In this document: piece after piece, positions 36,559 to 47,391 of the stretch | Layout of the letters: each line of letters opens with the position of its first letter | How positions within the stretch are numbered: position 1 is the stretch's first letter | Source of the DNA: Micromonospora yasonensis | Lineage (GTDB): Bacteria > Actinomycetota > Actinomycetes > Mycobacteriales > Micromonosporaceae | Assembly: GCF_026013475.1 (NCBI RefSeq) | Contig: NZ_JAPDPH010000024.1 | Span: 1-50,738, forward strand | Reading direction: 5' to 3' | Length of the DNA stretch: 50,738 nt | Notes under the pieces: generated by a model | Seen by the model: the letters and a program-made list of their open reading frames with translations, nothing else | Told to the model about the DNA's origin: nothing | The model's database searches: none | Position numbers and translations under genes: made by a program

Positions 36559-37283
36559 GAGGTGAGCGCCTTCCGCTGCGCGTCGGCCAGTTCCACACAG
36601 CCCGCCACGCCCAGGTCGAGCAGGGCGTCGAGCTGGTCGCGGGCGAAGACACCGGCCTCGCCCGTCCCCTGCACCTCGACGAAATCGCCGGTCCCGGTGC
36701 AGACCACGTTCATGTCGACCTCGGCCGCGACGTCCTCGGCGTAGCAGAGGTCGAGGCGGGGTTCACCGGCGATGATGCCGACGCTGACCGCGGCCACCGA
36801 CCGGTGCATCACCTTCTCCACCTTGCCGGCGAGCGATTTGCGCTCGGCGAGCCAGGTCACCGCGTCGTGCAACGCCACGTACGCGCCGGTGATCGCGGCG
36901 GTGCGGGTGCCGCCGTCGGCCTGGAGCACGTCGCAGTCGAGCACGATCGAGTTCTCGCCGAGGGCCTTCAGGTCGACGCAGGCGCGCAGGCTGCGGCCGA
37001 TCAGCCGGGAGATCTCGTGGGTCCGGCCGCCGATCTTCCCCCGGACGCTCTCCCGGTCCGAACGGGTGTTCGTGGCGCGGGGCAGCATCGCGTACTCGGC
37101 GGTCACCCAGCCGAGGCCGGAACCCTTGCGCCAGCGGGGCACCCCCTCGGTCACGCTCGCCGTGCAGAGCACCCGGGTCGCGCCGAACTCGACGAGGACC
37201 GAGCCCTCCGGGTGGGTGCTCCAGCCCCGGGTCAGGGTCACCGGTCGGAGTTGGTCGGGCCGCCGCCCGTCAGGTCGCGCCAT
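36555..37283 (-). CDS. rph: Ribonuclease PH
   Basis: Phosphorolytic 3'-5' exoribonuclease that trims tRNA 3' ends. The 242-residue protein starts [19 protein letters not shown]. It has [41 protein letters not shown] and the phosphate-binding [45 protein letters not shown] near the end completes the family pattern. The stop overlaps the rdgB start. Confidence 0.96.
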   Translation of the reverse strand: MARPDGRRPDQLRPVTLTRGWSTHPEGSVLVEFGATRVLCTASVTEGVPRWRKGSGLGWVTAEYAMLPRATNTRSDRESVRGKIGGRTHEISRLIGRSLRACVDLKALGENSIVLDCDVLQADGGTRTAAITGAYVALHDAVTWLAERKSLAGKVEKVMHRSVAAVSVGIIAGEPRLDLCYAEDVAAEVDMNVVCTGTGDFVEVQGTGEAGVFARDQLDALLDLGVAGCVELADAQRKALTS

Positions 37284-37388
37284 GCCTGCACCTTATGCGG
37301 TCCCGTGATCGAACCGCCCTGGGGTGCCCGGCGAGCCGGCGGTGGCCTCCGGCGGAAGGTGACCTGAGGCCGCCGTTGGATGCGGTGG

Positions 37389-37863
37389 TCAGGTGGCGGG
37401 CGGGGCCGGCACCGGGCGGGACGCCGGCCGGACGGCAGGCGGGGCAGGCGCCGGGAGGGCCGCGGTCGGGGCCGCTTCCGATGGGCCGGCGGGTGGGGCT
37501 TCGAGGCCGTGCGCCCGGAGGAAGCCGGTTGGCCCGGGCCCAGCGGCCGGTCCAGCGCAGGGTGCTGCGGTCGGAGATCTCCAGCCGATCGGGGGCCAGG
37601 TCGGCGAGCAGCCGGGCCAGCCCCCGCCGGTCGGTCAGCACGCGGTAGCCGCCGCTGCCCGGCACCACCGGCCCGGGCAGGGTGATCTCCCGGCCCCACG
37701 GCCGGCGGTTGTCGGCGTACCGGGCGCCGGGGATCACCAGCACCGGTTCGTGGCCGGCGGCGAGGTAGCCCTCCCCGAGGTGCCGCAGCGCGGTCCGCAG
37801 ACCGCCCGAGCGGCCGGTCACGAAGTTCGCCACCCGCACGATGCGGGCCTGGCCGCCGGTCAT
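37389..37863 (-). pseudogene. Glycosyltransferase remnant with internal deletion
   Basis: From the ATG at 37863, which overlaps the previous stop, about 113 residues read as a GT4 N-terminal domain. Examples are RIVRVANFVTGRSGGLRTAL, LGEGYLAAGHEPVLVIPGARYAD and LAPDRLEISDRSTLRWTGRWARAN. Homology then ends at about base 37540. In the next reading frame a family-like C-terminal tail starts with FLRAHGLEAPPAG and stops at 37389. The original frame runs on with Pro/Arg-rich nonsense to about 37270. The donor-binding domain is gone, so the product cannot be an active transferase. It was probably the partner of the intact GT upstream. Confidence 0.65.
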
Positions 37864-39002
37864 CCCCAGGCAGGCAGGCCCGGTGCCGGGGTACCGGCCC
37901 GCACCGCCTCGTAGTGGCCGATCAGTTCGTCTCCCACGGCGTGCCAGCTGCGCCGGCTCACCGCGACCCGGGCGGCCAGGCCGTAGCCGGCGCGCCGGGC
38001 CGGGTCGGCGGCGAGTTCCGCCACGGCGGCGGCGAGCGCGTCCCCGTCGTCGGGCGGCACGAGCACACCGGTGACGCCCGGCTGGACCAGGTCGACCGGG
38101 CCGCCGCTGGCCGGGGCGACCACGGACACCCCGCTCGCGGCGGCCTCCTGCAGGGTCTGCCCGAACGTCTCGTGCGGCCCGGTGTGGACGAAGACGTCGA
38201 GGCTGGCGTAGAGCCGGGCCAGCGCCGCACCGTGCTGGACGCCGAGGAAGCGCACCCGGGGCAGCGCCCGTTCGAGCTGCGGCCGGGCCGGGCCGTCGCC
38301 GGCCACCACGACCCGTACGCCGGGCAGCGCGGCGGTCGCCGCCAGCAGGTCGACCCGCTTCTCCGGGGCGAGCCGGCCGACGTACCCGACGAGCAGTTCG
38401 CCGCCGGGTGCCAGGACGCGGCGCAGGTCCTCGCTGCGCCGCGACGGGTGAAAGTGGTCCGCGTCGACGCCGCGCCGCCAGAGCCAGATCCGCTGGATCC
38501 CGTTGGCGATCAGGTCGGCCGCCGCCCGGGTCGAGGGCGCGAGGGTGCGCTGCGCCGAGTTGTGGATGCCCCGGAGCCGGCGCCAGGCGGCCGCCTCGCC
38601 CCAGCCCACGCGGTACGCGCGGGCGTAGGCGGCGACGTCGGTCTGATAGACGGCGACGGCCGGCAGCCCGTGCCGGGCGGCCAGGGCGGCGCCCGCCGCG
38701 CCCAGGATGAACGGGCTGGCCAGGTGCACCACGTCCGGCCGGTGGCCGAGCAGTGTGGCGGCCAGCCGGGCGGTCGGTACGCCGAGCCGGAAGCCCTGGT
38801 AGCGCGGGAGCGGCACGCTCGGGATCCGGACCACGGGGTACGGCTGCCGGTCGGTGGCGCGCCGCCGGCCGCCGGCCGGTGCGGGCGCGATGACCAGCGG
38901 TGCGTGGCCGCGCTTCAGCAGGTGCTCCGCGGTCCGGACCACGGAGTGCGCCACGCCGTTCACGTCCGGCGGAAACGACTCGGTCACGATGGCGATCCGC
39001 AT
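37860..39002 (-). CDS. GT4-family mannosyltransferase-like glycosyltransferase (MgtA/PimB-like)
   Basis: A 380-residue GT-B enzyme from the ATG at 39002 (MRIAIVTESFPPDVNGVAHSVVRTAEHLL). It has VGYVGRLAPEKRVDLLAATA and VVVAGDGPARPQLE. GPHETFGQTLQEAAASGVSVVAPASGGPVDLV carries the E-x7-E donor motif. The opening and the VNGVA segment resemble actinobacterial alpha-mannosyltransferases acting on phosphatidylinositol or diacylglycerol glycolipids. The exact acceptor is uncertain. It overlaps the decayed GT gene downstream. A longer upstream start is possible but adds a low-complexity Arg/Ala segment. Confidence 0.85.
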   Translation of the reverse strand: MRIAIVTESFPPDVNGVAHSVVRTAEHLLKRGHAPLVIAPAPAGGRRRATDRQPYPVVRIPSVPLPRYQGFRLGVPTARLAATLLGHRPDVVHLASPFILGAAGAALAARHGLPAVAVYQTDVAAYARAYRVGWGEAAAWRRLRGIHNSAQRTLAPSTRAAADLIANGIQRIWLWRRGVDADHFHPSRRSEDLRRVLAPGGELLVGYVGRLAPEKRVDLLAATAALPGVRVVVAGDGPARPQLERALPRVRFLGVQHGAALARLYASLDVFVHTGPHETFGQTLQEAAASGVSVVAPASGGPVDLVQPGVTGVLVPPDDGDALAAAVAELAADPARRAGYGLAARVAVSRRSWHAVGDELIGHYEAVRAGTPAPGLPAWG

Positions 39003-39091
39003 GGCCCGAGGGTGCGGTCCGGACGGGTGCGCCAGGCGACCGCGCGCTGACGCGGCGGCGAACACTACGGCAACGCGCCGCGCCGCCGTCG

Positions 39092-39838
39092 TCAGACGTC
39101 GTAGCAGGCGCCGGGGCGGACCACGTCGAGCGGCCCGGCGTACGCGCCGGCCGCCGCCTCCACGGTCTGCGACTCGCTGCCCCAGGCGGCCACCAGGTGG
39201 GTGAGCAGCAGCCGGCCCACCCCCGCCTTGGTGGCGTACTCGCCGGCCTCGCGGCCGGTGAGGTGCAGATCCGGCGGGTTCTCCCCGCCGTCGAGGTAGC
39301 TGGCCTCACAGAGGAAGAGGTCGGCGCCCTGGGCCAGGCGCAGCAGCGCGTCGCAGGGCGCGGTGTCCGACGAGTAGCAGAACACCCGGCCGCCGTGCTC
39401 CAGGCGCACGCCGTACGTCTCGACGGGGTGGTTCATCCGGTCGACGGTCACGGTGAACGGGCCGATCGGGAAGGTGCCCGGCTGCAGGCCGTAGAACTGG
39501 TAGACGTCCTCGACCGTGCTGTCCTCCTGCCCGTACGCGGTGGCGATCCGGTCCGGCGCACCGGAGGGGGCGTACACCGGCAGGGCCGGGTACGGGCCGT
39601 CCGGGGCGTACCGCCGCACCACCACGTACGTCACCGCGTCGAGCATGTGGTCGCAGTGCAGGTGGGTGAGGAGGATGGCGTCGGGGGCGTGCAGCCCGAC
39701 GTAGCGCTGGAGGGTGGAGAGCGCCCCCGAGCCGAAGTCGATCAGGAGTTTGAAACCCTCCGCCTCCATCAGGTAGGCGGAGCAGGGCGACTCGGGGCCG
39801 GGGAAGCTGCCCGCGCAGCCGAGGACGGTCAATCGCAT
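39092..39838 (-). CDS. MBL-fold metallohydrolase (RNase Z/cyclic phosphodiesterase-like)
   Basis: A 248-residue metallo-beta-lactamase-fold protein. It begins MRLTVLGCAGSFPGPESPCSAYLMEA, has the zinc motif LLTHLHCDHMLD (HxHxDH), and later YSSDTAPC and LFLCEASYLDG. LTGREAGEYATKAGVGRLLLTHLVA supplies the last His. This is the pattern of the RNase Z/PhnP/cyclic nucleotide phosphodiesterase branch, but the substrate is not predictable. It is monocistronic by spacing. Confidence 0.85.
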   Translation of the reverse strand: MRLTVLGCAGSFPGPESPCSAYLMEAEGFKLLIDFGSGALSTLQRYVGLHAPDAILLTHLHCDHMLDAVTYVVVRRYAPDGPYPALPVYAPSGAPDRIATAYGQEDSTVEDVYQFYGLQPGTFPIGPFTVTVDRMNHPVETYGVRLEHGGRVFCYSSDTAPCDALLRLAQGADLFLCEASYLDGGENPPDLHLTGREAGEYATKAGVGRLLLTHLVAAWGSESQTVEAAAGAYAGPLDVVRPGACYDV

Positions 39839-40012
39839 CCGGTCGCCTCGATATCACGGCTCGTAGTCGACACGCCGGCAGTCGCTCCGCCGATGATCTC
39901 TGCCGACGCGTACGCCACGCTGCGCAGCCTACGCGCCGCCCCCTCCGCCAAGAATCGTCTACCGGAAGTTGTCATCAACGTGACACACGTACACGTCCTG
40001 TCGCGGGCAAGA

Positions 40013-40054
40013 CGGTCGGGCTGGTCGACGGGGTGCCGCCGACCAGCCCGACCG
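40013..40054 (-). terminator. Intrinsic-type terminator of cysM
   Basis: Fifteen-base perfect arms, CGGTCGGGCTGGTCG (40013-40027) and its complement (40040-40054), with a 12-base loop. It starts eight bases after the cysM stop on the minus strand. There is no U-tract, as is common for actinomycete terminators. Confidence 0.8.
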
Positions 40055-40061
40055 GGGGCCG

Positions 40062-41412
<1,351 letters not shown>

Positions 41413-41483
41413 GATGTCTCGTGCTCCTTGTTCAGGTGGTGCCAGGTGACGGGAGAAGGAAAGGTGTGCCGACGCTGGAGGGA

Positions 41484-41972
41484 TCAGCGGTCGGAACACT
41501 CGTAGTCGACCGTCGCCGGGCTCTGCCCGAACATGTAGGACTGGACGGCGTGCGGGTCCACGGCGGCATCCACGATCTTGACCGGCTCCTCGGTGACCAC
41601 GCCGTCCACGATGCGGAAGGAGCGGATCTCCTCCGAGTCGGGCTCACGGGTCGAGACGAGCAGGTAGTGCGCTCCCGGCTCACCGGCGAAGGAGATGTCC
41701 GTGCGGGACGGGTACGCCTCGGTCGCGGTGTGCGAGTGGTAGATGACGACCGGCTCCTCGTCGCGGTCGTCCATCTCGCGCCAGAGCCGCAACTGTTCCA
41801 TCGAGTCGAACTCGTAGAACGTCATGGAGCGGGCGGCGTTCTCCATCGGGATGTGCCGGATCGGGGTGTCGCTGCCGGCGGGACCGGCGACCACGCCGCA
41901 CGCCTCGTCCGGGTGGTCCCGACGCGCGTGGGCCACGATCGCGTCGATGATCGACCGGTCGATGCTCAGCAC
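41484..41972 (-). CDS. mec: M67/JAMM metallopeptidase Mec (CysO-cysteine peptidase)
   Basis: A zinc peptidase of 162 residues that cleaves cysteine from the CysO-cysteine adduct in mycobacteria. It has DEACGVVAGP at the start and the JAMM motif HSHTATEAYPSRTD (H-x-H ... S-x2-D) at about 79-92, with the upstream catalytic Glu near the N-terminus. All metal ligands are present. It lies 71 bases upstream of cysO on the same strand. Given the tail on this CysO, it may also expose the GlyGly by removing that extension. Confidence 0.9.
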   Translation of the reverse strand: MLSIDRSIIDAIVAHARRDHPDEACGVVAGPAGSDTPIRHIPMENAARSMTFYEFDSMEQLRLWREMDDRDEEPVVIYHSHTATEAYPSRTDISFAGEPGAHYLLVSTREPDSEEIRSFRIVDGVVTEEPVKIVDAAVDPHAVQSYMFGQSPATVDYECSDR

Positions 41973-42026
41973 CCGGACAGCCTAGCGCCCGTGACTCTCC
42001 GGTGGCGAGGTGGTGACCGTCACGGA

Positions 42027-42530
42027 TCAGTCGATCAAGGCGTTGAGCAGGGACTCCTGCAGATATCCGAGATACGCGTAGACCGACAGTTGGAACACCC
42101 GGGACGAGGTGGGGTCCTCGGCCACCGCGTCGTCGAGTTCCTCACCCAAATCGGTGCCGTCCTTGATCTCCAGCCGAACGCCCATCGCCAGTCGGGCGTC
42201 GTTGAGCGCGCGCAGCCACGCCTCGGCCGCCTCGGCGTCCAGGCGTACCTCGCCGCCGACCTCGCCGTCGGGCAGCGCGGCGAGAATCGCACCGGCCTGG
42301 TCGATCTTGGCGGTCTTGAGGTCGCCCTCGGTGTAGCGGCGGAACTCGGCGGTGCTCGCGGCGTCGTCCGGGTAGACCTCGGGGAAGAGCCGGCCGACCA
42401 CCGGGTCGCCGTGGTCGAAGCCGTCGGTGAGCAGGCCGACCACCTCGGAGGCCACCTTGCGCAGTACCCGCACCTCGTCCACCGCGAAGGTGGCCACGTA
42501 GCGGTCGCCGTGGCGACGGAACATACTCAC
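42027..42530 (-). CDS. DUF2017 family protein
   Basis: A 167-residue protein, mostly helical and acidic, with no signal or membrane segment. It starts [31 protein letters not shown] and contains [24 protein letters not shown], then [26 protein letters not shown], which is the DUF2017 pattern. Its start overlaps the clpS stop, as is usual in actinomycetes, suggesting a link to Clp proteolysis. The function is not known. Confidence 0.88.
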   Translation of the reverse strand: MSMFRRHGDRYVATFAVDEVRVLRKVASEVVGLLTDGFDHGDPVVGRLFPEVYPDDAASTAEFRRYTEGDLKTAKIDQAGAILAALPDGEVGGEVRLDAEAAEAWLRALNDARLAMGVRLEIKDGTDLGEELDDAVAEDPTSSRVFQLSVYAYLGYLQESLLNALID

Positions 42531-42817
42531 GAGCGATCCACCGTTGCCCAGAGCCCGTACGCGTGCAACTGCGACGCGTCGTGCTCCATCCGCTCCCGGG
42601 CCCCGCTGGAGACCACCGCCTTGCCCTTGTGGTGCACGTCCAGCATGAGCTGCTCGGCCTTCTCCCGGCTGTACCCGAAGAGCTTCTGGAACACCCAGGT
42701 CACGTACGTCATGAGGTTGACCGGATCGTCCCAGACGATCGTCACCCAGGGCCGGTCGGACGCCGGCACCTCGTCGGTGTCCGGCGTCTCGACCGGTGCA
42801 ACCTGTGGAGCCGCCAT
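42527..42817 (-). CDS. clpS: ATP-dependent Clp protease adaptor ClpS
   Basis: Delivers N-degron substrates to ClpA/ClpC. The 96-residue protein begins [21 protein letters not shown]. It has the conserved [26 protein letters not shown], including the DDPVN substrate-pocket loop and the aromatic-rich helix, followed by [26 protein letters not shown]. An ATG three codons upstream (42826) is also possible, but the chosen ATG matches the family start. It overlaps the DUF2017 gene. Confidence 0.94.
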   Translation of the reverse strand: MAAPQVAPVETPDTDEVPASDRPWVTIVWDDPVNLMTYVTWVFQKLFGYSREKAEQLMLDVHHKGKAVVSSGARERMEHDASQLHAYGLWATVDRS

Positions 42818-42932
42818 GCCCCCCATCGTGCCACCGGATCCGGGGAACCGATGAACCGGAACGCCGCGCCGGCCCGGATCACCCTCCCGGGCCACCCACG
42901 CCGGCCCGGTCGAGCGGCGCGCCGCCCCCGCC

Positions 42933-44507
42933 TCAGGCGAGCAGGATGCCGTGTTCGACTGCATCGATGACCACCGCGCCCAGCGAGAGACGGATCACCT
43001 CGAAGCGGCGGGACACCTCGCGGGACAGTTCCAGCTCCACCTCGCGCAGCGCCCGCTGGGCCCAGGACCGCGCGTCGTTCGGGTCGTCGTTGCCGGGTGC
43101 CCGCCAGTGCTGCCAACAGCCGCCGGAGAGCGCCACCCCGACCGGGGGCAGCACCTCGTCCCGCTCCGCCCCGGGGAAGCCGGACAGCGCGTCGAACGCC
43201 CCGCCGCCGGTCAGCCCGGCCACCCCGGCCGTGCTGGTGACCAGAAGCACCCGGTCCAGCTCCCGGCCGACGGGATGGTCGGCGAGACCCCACCGGACGG
43301 CGTGGGTGATCCGGTGGCGGACCCCCTCGGCCAGCGGCGCCCCGAAGACCCGGGCGGCGGTGTCGTCGAGGATGGCCCGGGCCGCCGCGTCGCACTGGGC
43401 GGTGGCGAGCAGCGACAACGCCTCCATCTCGCGGTCGAGCAACTGCGGCAGGCCGGCGCAGCCGACCCCGAAGACGATCTCCTGCACCACCCGGAGGTGG
43501 ATGTTGGCCAACTCCAGGGCGAGGTGCTGACGGATCCGCTGGGCACAGGACCGGGCCTGGCGGTCCAGCCGCTCGGCGATGTCGCCGGGGTCGAGCCCGG
43601 ACACCACCGGCACCCGGCCGTGCGCGCCGAGCGGCTCCGGCGGCCGGGCGCTGGCCCGCCGCAGCCCCTCGTCCGCCGCCCAGCCGACCAGCGCCCGGCG
43701 CAGGGCCCCGTGGTCGGCCGGTCGGACGGCGTACCAGCGGGCGCCGGCCAGCCCGGGCACCGCCGACAGCAGGGCGGCCCGGTGCGCCGCGACGGAGACC
43801 TCCACCGGATCGACCCGGCGTCCCGCCGGGCGCGGCAGGAGCCGGCCCGGGCGGCCGATCGACGGGACGGACGCCCCCGCGCCCTCCGTAGCCGTCGGTC
43901 CGTCGCCCGGGCCGGCCCAGCCGGCCACCCCAGGGGTGACCGCGAACAGCACCTGGACCCGGGTCCGGGCGAGGTCGGCCAGCAGGTTCAGCTCGGGGGC
44001 GGTGAACGCCTGGTCGGCGGAGATCACGAAGAGCAGCGCGCCGGCCCGCCCGACCGTGTCGAGCAGTACCCGGCCGCCGGCGACGCCGAGCGAGCCGGTG
44101 TCCGGCGTGTCGAGCACGGCGAAGTGGCGCAGCAGCGGATCGGGCAGGCTCAACTCCACCCGGCGCGGCGGGCGGGCCAGGGCCGGGCCCGCGGCGAGCG
44201 GATCGGCGCCGTACGAGTGCGGCTGGCGGTAGCCCGGCACGTACGCGGCCCGGGTCGGCACCCGGCCGTGGTTGACGAGGAGGTAGCTGCCGGCGGGGAC
44301 GGCCAGCATCCTGGGTTCCAGCCCGAGCAGGCCGGCGAGCAGCTCGCGTCGACCGGCGCCGGCCGGACCCGCGACGACGACGGCCAACGGCTCGTCCGGG
44401 TCGGGGTCGGTCACCCCGAGCCGGGACGGCAGGGGCGCAGAGTTCGGCGGCTCCACCGGCCCGCCCGGATCGGGCACGTCGACCGAGCGGAGAGGGCCGG
44501 GCTTCAT
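42933..44507 (-). CDS. GTPase-like (dynamin-like) protein with altered P-loop
   Basis: A 524-residue soluble protein. A phosphate-binding-like loop GPAGAGRR (47-54) opens the domain, with Arg53 and Arg54 where a P-loop has Lys and Ser/Thr. LDTPDTGS resembles the switch II DTPG, and [23 protein letters not shown] and [12 protein letters not shown] resemble a dynamin-type GTPase strand pattern. A long helical C-terminal region follows. The P-loop changes suggest weak or no nucleotide hydrolysis. The ATG at 44507 (GGGAGG upstream) was preferred to the adjacent TTG. It is divergent from the LuxR-type regulator. The function is unknown. Confidence 0.65.
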   Translation of the reverse strand: MKPGPLRSVDVPDPGGPVEPPNSAPLPSRLGVTDPDPDEPLAVVVAGPAGAGRRELLAGLLGLEPRMLAVPAGSYLLVNHGRVPTRAAYVPGYRQPHSYGADPLAAGPALARPPRRVELSLPDPLLRHFAVLDTPDTGSLGVAGGRVLLDTVGRAGALLFVISADQAFTAPELNLLADLARTRVQVLFAVTPGVAGWAGPGDGPTATEGAGASVPSIGRPGRLLPRPAGRRVDPVEVSVAAHRAALLSAVPGLAGARWYAVRPADHGALRRALVGWAADEGLRRASARPPEPLGAHGRVPVVSGLDPGDIAERLDRQARSCAQRIRQHLALELANIHLRVVQEIVFGVGCAGLPQLLDREMEALSLLATAQCDAAARAILDDTAARVFGAPLAEGVRHRITHAVRWGLADHPVGRELDRVLLVTSTAGVAGLTGGGAFDALSGFPGAERDEVLPPVGVALSGGCWQHWRAPGNDDPNDARSWAQRALREVELELSREVSRRFEVIRLSLGAVVIDAVEHGILLA

Positions 44508-44621
44508 CAAGCGGCCTCCCGGTTGGGCGACCGGGCTGCGGGCCGGTCGCGCGGGGTAATCCGTGGTGGCAGAAGAGTAAGCGTGTCAGGAGTCCGACAC
44601 GGAACATTTCGGATACTCACC

Positions 44622-44639
44622 AGTAATCGAGAGATTACT
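44622..44639. promoter_or_regulatory. Candidate operator upstream of the LuxR-type regulator
   Basis: AGTAATC (44622-44628) and GATTACT (44633-44639) form a perfect seven-base inverted repeat with a four-base spacer, 57 bases before the regulator ATG. A TANNNT-type hexamer TATGCT (44685-44690) six bases before the ATG is a possible -10 of a leaderless mRNA. Its binding protein is unknown. Confidence 0.4.
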
Positions 44640-44696
44640 CAACTTCGCTGCGTGACGATGTGGGCGCGGACGGATTACCGTCGATATGCTGCACCG

Positions 44697-47375
44697 ATGA
44701 GTCGGTGGGACTTTGTCGGGCGAAGGGACGAGCTCAACCGTCTGTTGTCGGCGGTCAGCGGCCCCGAGGGGCGCGGGTTGCTCTTCAGCGGCAGTGCCGG
44801 GGTCGGCAAGAGCCGGCTGCTCCGCGAGGGGATCGCCGCCCTCCCCACCGACCGGTACGCGATCTGGTCCGTGGCGGCCAGCGCCACCACGGCCGCGCTG
44901 CCCTTCGGCGGCCTCGTCCAGGTGCTCCCGGCCGAGCAGCCGCAGGGGCTCTCCCCCGCCGGCATCCTCCGCTGGGCGGTGGACCGGCTCCAGGAGCAGG
45001 CCGCCGGCCGGCCGATCGTGCTCGCGATCGACGACGCGCACCTGCTCGACCCGCCGTCGGCCGCGCTGGTCCACCTCATCGCCCGGGCCGAGAACGCCAC
45101 CGTGATCGGGACGCTGCGCAACGGCGAGCAGATCCCGCTGCCGATCCGCGCGCTGTGGACGGACGACCTGGTGGACCTGGTCGAGCTGGCGCCGCTCGGT
45201 CCGGCCGAGATCACCGGGCTGCTCGCCGCGATCCTCGGCGGGCCGGTCGACGCGGGCACCGCCGAGCGGCTGTTCCGGCTCTCCGCGGGCAACCCGCTGC
45301 TCCTGCGCGAACTGGTGCTGGCCGCCTCCGGTGGCGACGAGCTGAGCCGGACGTACGGGATCTGGAAGTGGACCGGCCGGCTGGAGCTGGCGCCCAGCCT
45401 CACCGACCTGATCGACACCCGGATCGGCCAGCTCACCCCCGGCGTGCGGTCGGTGGTCGAGCTGGTGGCGTTCGGCGAGCCGCTCGGCCTGCAGCTGCTG
45501 CAGCGCGCGGTCGACCCGGCGGACGTGGAGACCGCCGAGGAGCGCGGCCTGATCACCATGGTCCACGACGACCGGCGACTGGACGTCCGGCTCGCCCACC
45601 CGCTCTACGGCGAGGTGATGCGCCGGCAGTGCCCGGTCAGCCGGACCCGCCGGCTCAAGGCCAAACTGGCCGAGCTGCTCGAACAGGTCGGCAAGCGGCG
45701 CCGGGACGACCTGCTCCGGGTCGCCGTGTGGCGGCTGGACTCCGGCACCGCACAGAACCCGGCGCTGCTGCTCGACGCGGCCGGCCAGGCCTTCGGCCGG
45801 TACGACGTGCCGCTGGCGACCCGGCTGGCCCGCGCCGCCCTGGACGCCGAGGGCGGCTCCGACGCCGCCGAACTGCTCGCCACCATTCTCATGTTCGGCG
45901 ACCGGCCCGACGAGGCGATCCAGGTGCTCGACTCGGTGGCCGGCGCGATCACCGACGACCGGCGGCGCAGCCGCTGGCTGACCGTACGTGGCATGGTCAG
46001 CTACTGGGGGCTCAGCCGCGAGTCCACGGTGGAGGAGATCGCGGCGCGCGTCGCCGAGCTGACCGACCCGGCCGACAAGGCCCGGGTGCGCGCCTTCGAG
46101 GCGATCATGCGGCTGCACCGGCTGGACACCGGCGCCGCGCTGCGACTCGCGCAGGCGGTGCTGGACCGGCCGGCCGCGTCGGTGGCCGCGCGGGAGCTCG
46201 CCCGGTGCACGCTGGCCCACCTGCAGGCCGCCGAGGGGCAGTACCGGCGCAGCGCCACCGCCATCGCCCGCGTGCAGGCCGAAGCGGCCCGCTGGCGGGG
46301 CGACATGCCGTACCTCCAGCTCGCCATGGAGCTGGCCCGGGGCACCCGGTTGGCGCTCTCCGGCGACCTCACCGGCATCGACGCGATCGTGGCCGACGAG
46401 TTCGCCGACCTGGCCGGCGCCGGGGACTTCCGGCTCGGCACCGGCTACCTGGCCATCCTCCAGGCGTACGCGGCGCGGCTCCGCGGGCGCAGCGACGAGG
46501 CGCTCAAGACCAGCCTCGGCGCCTGCGCGGTGCTCGCCACCAGCCGGGTGTACGCCGGCCTGGCGCACGCCGAACGGGCCCAGGCGGCGGCGCTGCGCGG
46601 CGACGCGACGCACGCGGCGGAGGCGATGGCGGAGGCGGACCGCACCCACACCCCCGGGATGGCCGTGCTCTACCCGTGGCTGGAGCAGGCCCGGGGCGCG
46701 ACGTACGCGGCCGCCGGTGACCTGCCCGCCGCCACCAAGCACCTCTGCGCGTTGGCCGACCGGCTCCGCGCGGACGGCCTCGCCGGCCACGAGCTGCTGA
46801 TCCTGCTCGACCTGGTCCGGCTCGACCAGGCCGCCGCGCCGATCGGCCCCACCTGCACCGACGGCGGACGGCGGACGGCGGCGCAGCGCCTGGCCGAACT
46901 CTCCGAACGGGTCGACGGGATCCTGCCCTCGCTGGTCGCCCGCTACGCCCGCGCGGCGGTCGACCGTTCCCCCACCGAACTGCTCGCGGTCGCCGACGGC
47001 TTCGCCGCGCGGGACCTGGTCGTGTACGCCGCCGAGGCCGCCGCGATGGCCCTGCACCACGCGGGGCGGACCCGGGCCACCGCGACCGGACCGGCCCGAG
47101 AACGCCTCGCCGAACTGCTCCGCCACTGCGACGGGGTCTCCACCCCGGCGCTGCAGCGGCTCCGGCCGGCGCTCAGCGAGCGCGAGTGGGAGGTCGCCCG
47201 GCTCGCCGCCGAGGGCGCCACCAGCCGGGCCATCGCCGAGCGGCTCTACCTGTCCAGCCGGACCGTGGAGAACCACCTCCAGCGGGTCTACAGCAAGCTC
47301 GGCGTGACCGGGCGGGCCGAGCTGCGGGCCGCCCTGCGGTCGATGCCGGGCCACGACGGCACGGATCTTGCCTGA
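44697..47375 (+). CDS. LAL-type LuxR-family transcriptional regulator with AAA ATPase domain
   Basis: An 892-residue regulator of the large ATP-binding LuxR (MalT-like) class. The N-terminus is FVGRRDELNRLL with Walker A GSAGVGKS (32-39) and a Walker B-type VLAIDDAH at about 106-113. A TPR-like middle region follows. The C-terminal LuxR HTH (about 825-885) reads LSEREWEVARLAAEGATSRAIAERLYLSSRTVENHLQRVYSKLGV. The inducer and target are not evident. The next gene (pncB) is 16 bases on, so cotranscription is possible. A longer frame upstream is noncoding antisense of the GTPase-like gene. Confidence 0.9.
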   Translation: MSRWDFVGRRDELNRLLSAVSGPEGRGLLFSGSAGVGKSRLLREGIAALPTDRYAIWSVAASATTAALPFGGLVQVLPAEQPQGLSPAGILRWAVDRLQEQAAGRPIVLAIDDAHLLDPPSAALVHLIARAENATVIGTLRNGEQIPLPIRALWTDDLVDLVELAPLGPAEITGLLAAILGGPVDAGTAERLFRLSAGNPLLLRELVLAASGGDELSRTYGIWKWTGRLELAPSLTDLIDTRIGQLTPGVRSVVELVAFGEPLGLQLLQRAVDPADVETAEERGLITMVHDDRRLDVRLAHPLYGEVMRRQCPVSRTRRLKAKLAELLEQVGKRRRDDLLRVAVWRLDSGTAQNPALLLDAAGQAFGRYDVPLATRLARAALDAEGGSDAAELLATILMFGDRPDEAIQVLDSVAGAITDDRRRSRWLTVRGMVSYWGLSRESTVEEIAARVAELTDPADKARVRAFEAIMRLHRLDTGAALRLAQAVLDRPAASVAARELARCTLAHLQAAEGQYRRSATAIARVQAEAARWRGDMPYLQLAMELARGTRLALSGDLTGIDAIVADEFADLAGAGDFRLGTGYLAILQAYAARLRGRSDEALKTSLGACAVLATSRVYAGLAHAERAQAAALRGDATHAAEAMAEADRTHTPGMAVLYPWLEQARGATYAAAGDLPAATKHLCALADRLRADGLAGHELLILLDLVRLDQAAAPIGPTCTDGGRRTAAQRLAELSERVDGILPSLVARYARAAVDRSPTELLAVADGFAARDLVVYAAEAAAMALHHAGRTRATATGPARERLAELLRHCDGVSTPALQRLRPALSEREWEVARLAAEGATSRAIAERLYLSSRTVENHLQRVYSKLGVTGRAELRAALRSMPGHDGTDLA

Positions 47376-47391
47376 ACTCTAGGCTGGAGGC

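Noticed and set aside
42951..44696. Upstream extension of the LuxR-type regulator
   Set aside because: It would be antisense to the GTPase-like gene, and the ATG at 44697 opens exactly at the FVGRRDEL start of the family.
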